Origin: Cocos nucifera
Taxonomy: Eukaryota > Streptophyta > Magnoliopsida > Arecales > Arecaceae
DNA: 64,000 nucleotides
Assembly: GCA_006176705.1 (NCBI GenBank)
Contig: QRFJ01003064.1
Coordinates: 124,001-188,000, forward strand
Direction: 5' to 3'
The position numbers were made by a program, and so were the translations under genes. Of this stretch, positions 55,400-64,000 are shown one piece after another. Each line of letters starts with the position of its first letter. Position 1 is the stretch's first letter. Below the pieces are notes generated by a model, which saw only the letters and a program-made list of their open reading frames with translations, was not told the DNA's origin and searched no databases.

Positions 55400-56422
55400 A
55401 TGATACTATTGACTGGTTATTAGATATTGAAAGCTCTTATCATATTTATAATTTGATGCAGGATTTACAAGTAAGTAGAAGGTTTGAAGAAGGTGAGAGA
55501 TTTCTGAATATTGGAGATGGAAGATCAGTTTCAGTTCTAGCTTTAGAAATCATAAAGCATGTATTTAATTCTTATACCATTGTTCTTAGTAAATATCATT
55601 TTTATCCAAGTTTTTTATTGAATATCATTTCTATAGGCCTTTTGGCTAAAAATAGTTCTAAAATTTCAATACAAAGAAATTTTTATAATATCATTTTGAA
55701 TGGTGTTACTATTTTTACTAGATAATTAAGCAATGAGATTTATTTTTTTATCACAACCTGTTAATATAGTCTATTCCATCGGCAAACATCTTAGAATAGA
55801 TAATATATTTGAAATCTATCTTTGGCACTTTAGGCAAGGTCACATTGATAAGAATACAAAAAATAGGTTAACTTAAGAGCGAATCCTCAAAGTTGGTGAT
55901 TATGAATCACCTCTGATCTGTGAGTTCTGTCTTCTTAAAAAAATAATCAAGTCAACTTTTATTGAAGAAGGTGAGAGAGCCAGTGAGCTATGTGGATCTA
56001 TGAGCATAAGTACTAGAAGTGGATATTTCTACTTCATTATTTTTACTGACGGCCTATCTAGAGATGGGTATATCTACTTGGTGAAGCATAAGTTAGAATT
56101 ATTTGAAATGTTCAAATGATTCCATAATGAGGTAGAAAAATAAACTAAGAAGAGTATTAAAACTCTTCGATTTGACCAATAGGGTGAATACCTTTCTACT
56201 GAGTTTCTGACATATTTAGGAGAGAATGAAATTCTATTTTAATGAACTTCTCCAGGAACACCATAACATAATGGTGTGTTTGAAAGGAAGAATCGGACCT
56301 TATTAGACATGATCCATTCCATGATGGATTTTACTAGTCTATCGATCTTTTTTTTGAAGATATGTGCTCGAATTAGCTTGTTATCTTCTTAATAGCATTT
56401 TGAGTAAGTCTATAACTAAAAT
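55400..56422 (+). pseudogene. Copia B protease, pre-integrase and integrase start
   Basis: DWLLDIESSYHIYN is the copia protease active-site region, usually WILDSGSAYHI; the catalytic DSG is now DIE. QVSRRFEEGERFL and SFLLNIISIGLL follow. Then come a decayed GAG_pre-integrase region and integrase, recognisable through pieces such as IFTDGLSRDGYIYL (near 56040) and the TSPGTPQHNGV-like block near 56250. Stops are frequent. It breaks at the copia A2 insertion and continues at 62034. Confidence 0.7.
56418..56422. repeat. Target-site duplication AAAAT of copia A2, left copy
   Basis: Identical to 62029-62033. Confidence 0.8.
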
Positions 56423-57093
56423 TATGAGCTCAAAAGTGGTGCTCCCAAGTCTTGAGAACATGAGAAGATAGGTCATGGAAAGATGGAAGCAAGCTAAAAG
56501 AGAAATTAATCTAAGTAGCAAAGTTCAAAAACTGAGCTGGCTCATCCTGAGATTGAGCAGGCTAAGTTACAAATTAGGCTGGCTTAGTCCAGGACTAGGT
56601 TGGCTCAGTCTAGGGTCGGCTAAGTTGAAAATTGGGTTGGCTTAGTCCAAGACTGGGTTGGCTATGTCTTAAAAAAAAATCTAGATAGAAAATAGCATTT
56701 TTGGACTGTTGGCATGGTACATAATTAGATCGGCTCAGTCTCGATTGAGCCGACCTAATCATAGGTTAGCCAGCTCAGTTTGAAACTAGGCTGGCTTAGT
56801 TTTTGCAGGTTTATTTTGTGTATGTGGAATGTTTGAATTTTGAAAAGTTTTTCTATGAGCTTCGGGCTTGATCCTTTTGTAAAGTATAAATATTGAAAAT
56901 AGGTCAAGATTGTAGATGATACTGAATTCATTGAATAAAGCTCTTTTCTTTCGAAAAACTCTTATGCTCTCTTTCTCTCTTTTCTTTTGAATCCATTATT
57001 TTGCTTCTGCGTTGATCCTAGGAGATTATTTCTTATTGCTTGGCTAATCACCAGTGGCCACGCCAGTCTGAGAGAGGATAGTTTTTCCCAACA
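56423..57093 (+). repeat. 5' LTR of copia A2
   Basis: Starts TATGAGCTC (TGTGAGCTC in the 3' copy, so the terminal G mutated) and ends TTCCCAACA. It is longer than its partner mainly through extra GGCTGGCTCAGTC-type words around 56530-56670. Confidence 0.88.
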
Positions 57094-57094
57094 A

Positions 57095-57107
57095 TTAGTA
57101 TTAGAGC
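57095..57107 (+). other. Primer-binding site of copia A2
   Basis: TTAGTATTAGAGC, the initiator-methionine tRNA site with two transitions. Confidence 0.75.
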
Positions 57108-57360
57108 GATGTTGCATGGAAGGAAGAAAGGCACCTAAGGTTACTACATCCAGGATCTGTTGCAATAGATTTTACCCAAATTTTTTTTGTTTCTTCATTG
57201 TTTATCTCTAGATTAAGGTGGAGATTAGTTACATGGAGGGACGGTGATACAGATGGTTGAAAAGAGGATCTAGGATATTTAGATCTTCTTTGGAGGGTAG
57301 TGTTACTGGTGTGTGATCGAAGAAGGGTGTTAGAAATTTATTCTTGACTTGTTTGAAGTT

Positions 57361-58140
57361 ATGGGATCGAGTGGATTCAAGGATAATTTTGAAAAGTTTG
57401 ATGGCAAGAAAAACTTTATCCTATGACAGCAAAGGATAAAAGACTTGTTGGTTCAGTAGAGGATCTATAAGGTCTTGACAAGAGAAAGACCAAAAAAAAT
57501 CAGTGCTAAGGATTGAAAAGAGTTGGAGAAAATTGCTTTCAGCATAATTTCGATGTACTTGGCTGATCCGGTTTTGCTCGAGGTTTAAATAGAGACTATG
57601 GTAAAGGAACTTTGGATGAGACTAGAGAACACATACATGGGGAAGAATATGACGAACAAGCTATGGTTGAAAAAATAGCTGTATAGTCTGAGGATGTCCG
57701 AAGGCGAAGATTTTGTTGCACATATCCAAAGGTTTAATCAGGTATGTTCTGAGGTGATGAGTTTGGATGTGAAGATCGATGAGGAGGATCGAGCATTGTT
57801 GCTATTATGTTCTCTTCCAAGTTCGTATGATGGACTCATAACAACTTTAGTTTATGGAAAGAAGATTCTAAACTATGAAGAGATTATTGGTGTGCTCAGA
57901 TCAAATAAGCAAGGGGAGAAGATCTGCAAGAAAGATCCTAAGTTTGAGATCTTGGTTGTGAATGAAAGATAGAAAAGATCAAAGAAGAAGGCAAGAGAAA
58001 AATTCAAGGATAGGTCGAAGTCTCGAGATCAGAGGAAGACATTAAAATATTATAAATGTCATTAGCCTGGACACCTGAGGAGAGATTATCCCCTTTTAAA
58101 ATCAAAAAAAGAGAAGGCTAGTAAGAGAGATGATACAACT
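57361..58140 (+). pseudogene. Copia A2 gag
   Basis: Starts ATG at 57361 and reads FEKFDGKKNFIL, then TGA where A1 keeps tryptophan. The UBN2 region is open at 57694-57972 (VAHIQRFNQVCSEVMSLDVK, LLLCSLPSSYDG). The zinc knuckle near 58048 has lost its first and last cysteine to tyrosine and has a stop. The stop at 57514 is shared with A1. Confidence 0.85.
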
Positions 58141-58143
58141 TCT

Positions 58144-59440
58144 ATGAGTAATAGAGAAGACCTGTTAGTTGTATCAGATGGATCCATAGAGTATAATACT
58201 ATGTGGATATTGAATTCAGTATGCTCATACCACTATACTTCTCATCGGGAGTGGTTTGCTATCTATCAAAAGGTCGATGGTGGAAGTGTTAGCCTTGAAG
58301 ATGATCATCCATGCAAAGTAGCTGTAGTTGGTTCTATCAGGATGAGGATGTATGATGAGATTATTCGTATATTATCAAATGTCAGGCATGTATCGGAGTT
58401 AAAAAAGAATTTGATTTCTTCAGGCTACTTGAAGGAGCAGGGTTATGCTTTTAATAGCCAGGCTGGGAGTGGATGTCTGAAAATTTTCAAGAAAGCTTTG
58501 ATGGTGATGAGAGATAGAAGACTGAGCAATAATCTTTACAGAATGGAAGGCTTAATGGTAAATGATAGTGCAGAGGTGCTAGCAGCGGCACAGGAGGAGC
58601 AGATTTTATATCGACTATGGTACTATCGGATAGGTCATATGAGTGATCGTAGGCTCACTGAACTTAGTAGAAGAGGTATGATCCCAGTCCTAAAGAAGGA
58701 GGACACTGATTTGTATGAGCCATGTATCTTTGGCAAACATCATAGGATAAAATTTGCCAAAAGTACTAAGCACAGTGAAGAAGTATTAGATTTAATGCAC
58801 TCGGATGTGTGGGGACCAGCTCTTGTATCAACTAGAGGTGGGGCAAGGTATTTTATCACTTTTATTGATGATTTCTCAAGGAAGGTATGGGTTTATCTTA
58901 TTAGAGAAAAATTAGAGGTGTTTGCTCAGTTTAGAGCCTGAAGAGCTGAAGTAGAGGAGTCAGAAAGATAGGTGAAGTGTCTAAGGTTGGATAATAGAGG
59001 AGAGTATACTAGCCTAGAGTCCAAGAGGTACTATAAGAAAAATAGCATCAAATGCCATTATATGGTGAATATGACTCTTCAGTAGAATGGTATCGTTGAG
59101 AGAATGAATCGAACATTGATCGAGAAGATACGAAGTTTGAGGCTACAAACATGACTTCTAAATTTTTTTTGGGATGATGCCTTAACCTTTTCTTATTTTC
59201 TTATGAACAGGTCCCCACATCATAAGCTGAACGGATGCATTCTATAGGAGGTCTGGAGTGGGAAGAAGATGGAGCTTGGCTACCTGAAGGTCTTCGGTTG
59301 TCCAGCCTATGCACATATGAAGGCAATTGAGAGGAGCAAATTGGATCCGAAATCGCAAAAGATGACATTCATAGAGTATCCACAAGGAGCCAAGGGGTAT
59401 CTACTATGAGACTCTCAGGCATAGAAGTTAGTGATCAGTA
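58144..59440 (+). pseudogene. Copia A2 protease and integrase
   Basis: An open stretch of 265 codons (58144-58941) covers protease (WILNSVCSYHYTS, with the catalytic D changed to N and the DSG glycine changed to V), GAG_pre-integrase (YYRIGHMSDRRLTEL) and the start of integrase (HSDVWGPALVS, FITFIDDFSRKVWVYL). After a frame change integrase continues with RLDN.GEYT, NGIVERMNRTLIEK and LGYLKVFGCPAYAH. The stop at 59083 is shared with A1. Confidence 0.87.
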
Positions 59441-59686
59441 GAGATGTTATATATTTTTAATGAGAAGAGCATCTTGAGGAGGTCTGAGATAGATGGAACT
59501 AGGGAGAGAAAGGTAAACAGTAGTGGCTAGTCTGAGATAGAGGACATGCAGTCTGAATCCATATATGGGAGTGTTTCTATTGAGGTGGAGCTGGGTAAGA
59601 GAAAAGATACTCAGATGGAAGACTGGCATGAAGTGCCAGTAGTTCAGATGGATGTGCAGGATTAGCCATAGACATCAGACAGGAAT

Positions 59687-61414
59687 GTGCTAGTGGGAGT
59701 GGCTTTGCACAAACCCCAGCATACTATCAGGAGACCAGTTAGATATGGCATTGATGATGTTATCTCCTATGCACTCATCATTGCTAATGAAGATTCAGAA
59801 AATTATGCAGAGGCTATGAAAAGTGAGGATCATAATTCATGGATGCAGGCCATGATGGAGGAGATGAAATAACTTGAAAAGAATCAGACATGGTAGCTGG
59901 TGGATCTTCCAGAAGATGCTCGATCTATTAGCTCAAAGTGGGTGTTTACAAAAAAAGAGGTACCTTTAGAATAAGGTAGAGTTAGATTCAAAGCAAGACT
60001 AATAGTAAAGGAATACTCACAAAGGGAAGGGACTGACTACACAAACTTTTTTTCTCCTGTGGTGCATCATACATGTATTCGAGTTTTGCTATCACTGGTG
60101 GCACAATACAACATGGAGTTGGAATAGATGGATATGAAGACGACCTTCTTTCATAGCACATTGGAGGAAAGGATCTAGATGAAGTAGCTAGATGGTTTCA
60201 TGGAGACTGGATAGGAAGAAAAGATGTGTTTACTTAGAAGATCTTTGTATGACTTGAAACAGTCCCCTCGTCAGTGGTTTTGAAGATTTGATAGTTTTAT
60301 TTTGAGCCTGAATTTTAGTAGATGTGAATATGATTGTTGTATCTACATCAAGGATGTAGATGAGAAGGATGCTCTGTACCTACTACTGTATGTAGATGAT
60401 ATGCTTATAGCCAGTAGAAGCATGAAAGCTGTGAAAAGGCTGAAAAGGATATTATCATTTGAGTTTGAGATGAAAGATCTGGGTCTAGCTGAGAAAATCC
60501 TTAGAATGGAGATTTACAGAGATATGTGCAAAGAAGTGCTCCATTTATCACAAGAAAGATATGTCCAAAAAGTTCTGAAGAGATTTGGAATGGAGAAGGT
60601 CAAACCTATAGAGATGCCATTATCGAGCCATATATCTCTCTCTAAGTTACAAAGCCCCCAATCAGAAGAGGAGAGAGAATACATAAAAAGAGTTCCTTAT
60701 GTGAATGCTGTAGGCAGTGTGATGTATACTATAGTGTGCTGTAGACAAGATATAGCACATGTAGTGAGCACAATTAGTAGATACATGGCTAACCCTAAGA
60801 AGGAACACTGGAAAGCATTGAAATGGATATTGTGATATCTGCATGGAATAAAAAATTATGGTTTGATGTTCGGTGAGCAACTAGGAGGATTTGAAGATGG
60901 AGGTTCGAGTCCTTTGGAAGGGCTTGTAGATATGAATTATGTAGGAGATTTTGATACAAGGAGGTCTACTACTGGATATCTCTTTTGCTTGTATGGTGGA
61001 TCGATGTCTTGGAGATCAACCCTTCAGTCAATTACGGCCTTATCTACCATAGAGGTCGAGTATATTGGAATGATGAAGGCTGCAAAGGAAGCTCTTTGGC
61101 TTAGGAGGCTGATTGCTAAGTTGGGGATAGAGCAAAGTAAGGTTATACTGTTCAGTGATAGTCAGAGTGCTCTGCTGTTGGCATAGAACCCAGTCTATCA
61201 TGCGTGCATAAAGCATATAGACATGAGGTACCATAGGATCAGAGAGCTGGTGGAAGAAGGTGAAGTGGAACTGTTGAAGGACCATACCAAGGAGAATTAG
61301 TCTGATGCACTCACGAAGATACTCTCAAGAGATAGCTTTCAGATATGTGTGGCAAGGATGGATTTGCTGAGAAGAGATGAGTTTACAAAAACTTGGAAGC
61401 ACCAAGGTGGAGAA
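59687..61414 (+). pseudogene. Copia A2 reverse transcriptase and RNase H
   Basis: MQAMMEEMK and SKWVFTKKE, then VRFKARLIVKEYSQ, FFSPVVHHTCIRVLLSLVA, FEMKDLGLAEKIL and the intact catalytic box YVDD at 60389-60400 in an open stretch (60302-60835). RNase H follows (60863-61186) with DMNYVGDFDTRRSTTGYLF and SITALSTIEVEYIGM, then an end near HRIRELVEEGEVEL. The frame runs on into the 3' LTR, to a stop at 61445. Stops at 59972 and 60125 are shared with A1. Confidence 0.87.
61402..61414 (+). other. Polypurine tract of copia A2
   Basis: CCAAGGTGGAGAA directly before the 3' LTR, as in copia A1. Confidence 0.85.
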
Positions 61415-62028
61415 TGTGAGCTCAAAAGTGGAACTTCCAAGTTTTGAAAACATGAGAAGATAGGTCATGGAAAGACGAAAGCAAGCCAGAAGAAAAATTA
61501 GCCCAAATAGTAAAGTTTAGAAATTGAGCCAGCTCACCCTAAGATTGAGTCGGCTAAGTTGGAAACTAGGCCGGCTCAGTCCAGGATTGGATCGGCTATG
61601 TCTCGGAGAAAAATTCAAATAGAAAGCAATATTTTTGGACTGTTGGCACTGTATACAATTACATTATTTCAGTCTGAGACTGAGCCGACCTAATCGTAGG
61701 TTAGCCGGCTCAGTTTGAAACTAGGTCGGCTCAGTTTTTGTGGGTTTGTTTTATGTACGTATGATGTTTGGATTTTGGAAAGTTTTTCTATAAGCTTAGG
61801 GCTTGTCCCTTTTGTAAAGTATAAATACTAAAAATAGATCAAGATTATGGATGATGTTGAATTCATTGAATAAAGCTCTTTTCTCCTAGAAAACTCTTGT
61901 GCTCTCTTTCTCTCTTTTCTCTTGAATCCATTATTTTGCTTCTGCATTGATTCTAGGAGATTGTTTCTTATTGCTTGGCTAATCACCAATGGCCACGTCG
62001 ATCCGAGAGAGGATAGTTTATCCCAACA
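61415..62028 (+). repeat. 3' LTR of copia A2
   Basis: 614 bp from TGTGAGCTCAAAAG to ATCCCAACA, paired with 56423-57093. Confidence 0.9.
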
Positions 62029-62033
62029 AAAAT
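62029..62033. repeat. Target-site duplication AAAAT of copia A2, right copy
   Basis: Identical to 56418-56422. Confidence 0.8.
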
Positions 62034-62515
62034 GCTATATGAGATATGGATAGGGCATAAGCTAGTACTCTCACACCTTAGGATCTCTAGCTTATATCAA
62101 GTATTTACTGATAGATAAGCTTGGACCTAGGTCTGACAAGTGTATTTTTATAGGGTACCCAAAAAAAATCAAAGGATATTATTTCTATCTAGCTGATGAA
62201 CAAAAGATGTTTGTCAGCCTTAAGATAATTTTTTTAGAAAAGAAGTTCCATGGTGAATTTATTATTGCTTCTAAGATCAAACTTCAAAAAGTTTGATAGG
62301 TAGAAAAATCGACACAATTAGCTGAACTTGAGTTAGATATGATTAGATCAAATTCAGAGCCCAATGTATGTACATCCTTCAGACGATCTAGTAGAGTACC
62401 TGTCAGCCAGATAGATACTACTATTTCTTATTTTAGGATGGTGATTCTGTTAAGCTCGATGAGAATAATAAGGATCTAATCACCTACATGGATGCAATAC
62501 AGTGATCCAATTCTG
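62034..62515 (+). pseudogene. Copia B integrase end and linker
   Basis: The coding sequence picks up directly after copia A2 with LYEIWIGHKLVLSHLR, the conserved end of copia integrase (usually PYEIW.G.KP.L.HL). A stretch like DKCIFIGYPKK and a FLEKKF segment follow. Stops interrupt it. Confidence 0.75.
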
Positions 62516-63240
62516 AGAAATAGCTTGAAGCCATGAAATTTGAAATGAAGTCCATGAAGATCAATGATGTATAGACATTAGTTGATCCATCTGAAAGGGT
62601 TAAACCCATAGGGTGTAAGTAGGTCTTCAAAAGGAAGAGGGGCGTAGATGAAAATGTAGAGACTTGTAAAGTCTATCTAGTTGCCAAAGGATATTGTCAA
62701 CATTATGGTATAGACCATGATGAGACATTTTCTCTTATGGCAATGCTTAAGTATATTCGGATTATACTTGCAATAGCTATCCATCTGGACTATAAAATCT
62801 GGCAGATAGATATGAAGATAGCTTTTTTAAATAAAAAGCTGGATGAAGAGGTATATATGATATAATCTTAAGGGTTCACATCCACAGATGATTCTAAGAT
62901 GTGCAAGCTTCAAAGATCCATTTATAGATTGAAGCAGATATCTTAATGTTGGAACATATGTTTTGATAAGACGATCAAAATGTATGGCTTCGTTAAGAAT
63001 GAAGAAGAGCCATGCATATACAAGGGGGCCAATGGTTTAGTGATAGTATTCTTTGTATTGTACGTGGATGATATTCTCTTAATCGGGGATAATGTCCCTG
63101 CATTACAGGGAATAAAGGTTTGACTATCATCTCAGTTCTTCATGAAGGGCTTAGGAGAAGCATCCTATATCCTAAAAAATGAAGATCTATAAGGATAGAT
63201 CTAAGAGATTGCTTGGGTTATTCTAGTCCACATACATATA
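62516..63240 (+). pseudogene. Copia B reverse transcriptase
   Basis: Landmarks of a copia reverse transcriptase are in order. KFEMKSMKIND comes first, then CK.VFKRKRGVDENVETCK, LVAKGYCQ, IWQIDMKIAFLN and the catalytic YVDDILLIG at 63061-63087, then EASYIL. The YVDD box is intact, but stops occur before and after it, for example at ISQYCW-like 62945 and just after the box near 63120. Confidence 0.8.
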
Positions 63241-64000
63241 TACTATGCTGAAGCGGTTCAGCATGGAGAATTTCAAAAAGAACTATCTTCTGATAGGCAA
63301 TGGAATTTCTTTTTTGAAGAGAGATTGTCCAACAATAACTCAAGAGAGAGTGTGTATGAGTAGAATACCATATACCTCAGTAGTGGATTCTATTATGTAC
63401 GCTATGACATGTACGAGACTAGATGTAGCATATTCACAAGGAGTAGTAAGTAGATACCAATCTGATCTTGGTGAGAACCATTGAAAGATTATAAACACCA
63501 TCCTTAAGTATTTGAGAAATACTAAGAACTAGTGGCTTATTTATGGTGAGTCAGATTTGAAACTTATGAAATTTACAGACTCCAGTTTTCAATATGATCA
63601 CGATAATAGTAAAAGTGTGTCGGCATTTATGTTTACCCTTAATGATGGAGTTGTCTGCTAAAAAAATTTCAAGTAGTATACTATGGCCAACTTAGTTTGT
63701 GAGGCAGAGTATACTGTGGCATCCAATACTATCAAAGAAGTTGTATGGTTGAGAAAATTCATCATCGAGCTCAAAGTGGCACCTTCCTTGATGGTCTAGT
63801 TCTGCACTACTATAATAACACCGAAGCCATTGCTCAGGCAAAGAAACCGAAAGCACATTAGTGAACGAAGCATATTCTGCATTGCTACCATCTTGTCTGA
63901 AAGATCATGGATTGAGGTGATTTCAACCTTTAGAAGATTGATGAAAAGAAGAATTTGGCCAACCCATTCACTAAAGCCCTTATAGTAAAGGGATTCGATT
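63241..64000 (+). pseudogene. Copia B RNase H, cut by the window edge
   Basis: Starts with LKRFSMENFKK (63248), then MSRIPYTSVVDSIMYAMTCT and LDVAYSQGVVSRYQ. A region corresponding to KYLRNTKD, a decayed VSWKSSKQ-like block, CEAEYTVASN and a C-terminal PLTKAL-like end near 63975 follow. It is the RNase H that follows reverse transcriptase in copia elements. The polypurine tract and 3' LTR lie outside the window. Confidence 0.75.

Larger units (their letters stand above)
56423..62028 (+). mobile_element. Copia A2: second full-length A-family element
   Basis: LTRs at 56423-57093 (671 bp) and 61415-62028 (614 bp), a primer site after the first and the purine tract AAGGTGGAGAA before the second. 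AAAAT is duplicated exactly. Coding order and sequence match copia A1 throughout. It inserted into the integrase region of copia B, which resumes in frame at 62034. Its stops differ from those of A1 in many places, but several are shared. Confidence 0.93.
26854..64000 (+). mobile_element. Copia B: large Ty1/copia element, split by nested insertions
   Basis: It begins with an LTR whose first bases are TGTTGGAAATTATG (26854). That LTR is interrupted by copia A1 and ends CCTACA at 34890. A primer site follows, then gag (interrupted by copia C), protease, integrase (interrupted by copia A2), reverse transcriptase and RNase H, all on the plus strand and in Ty1/copia order. The 3' LTR is beyond the right edge. 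At the copia C and copia A2 sites the coding sequence resumes correctly on the far side, which shows the pieces belong to one element. Numerous stops make it inactive. Confidence 0.9.

Overview
This is plant nuclear DNA in which almost everything recognisable is transposable-element sequence. Plant-type Ty1/copia and Ty3/gypsy LTR retrotransposons, a CACTA-like DNA transposon and a MITE-like element account for most of the window. I found no intact host gene, tRNA, rRNA or CRISPR array. A monocot, perhaps a palm, is my guess from the look of the element families; the sequence does not prove it. Layout: 1-7977 is mostly unassigned intergenic DNA with one exon-like relic (about 2290-2632, minus), a MITE candidate (4015-4322) and a weak CACTA-like candidate (5394-6224). 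7983-20801 is a complete but decayed Tat-like Ty3/gypsy element read on the minus strand, with LTRs at both ends, a CATGG target-site duplication (TSD), two minisatellite arrays downstream of pol and a 2.27-kb solo LTR (14124-16396, TSD TGCAT) inside its reverse transcriptase. About 21424-26853 is CACTA-like DNA with a 974-bp palindrome that carries a transposase-associated domain once on each arm. From 26854 to the right edge lies one large Ty1/copia element, called copia B here (plus strand, 3' end outside the window), split apart by later insertions. Its 5' LTR holds copia A1 (29005-34544). Its gag holds gag-only copia C (37111-54974, minus strand). Its integrase holds copia A2 (56423-62028), a second member of the A family. 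Copia C was itself hit twice: a pol-less Athila-like gypsy element E (39245-46204) in its interior, and a small pol-less copia element D (51035-54519, minus strand) in one LTR. How the parts relate: each insertion was placed by matching LTR ends, short TSDs and the host reading or repeat resuming on the far side, so the relative order is readable: B is older than A1, C and A2; C is older than D and E. All coding regions are broken by stops and frameshifts, many of them C-to-T or G-to-A changes as expected of methylated silenced repeats. Three of the inserted elements (C, D, E) lack pol and would have needed proteins supplied by other elements. The two A copies share several premature stops and an altered protease motif, which raises the possibility that an already defective lineage was being copied in trans.
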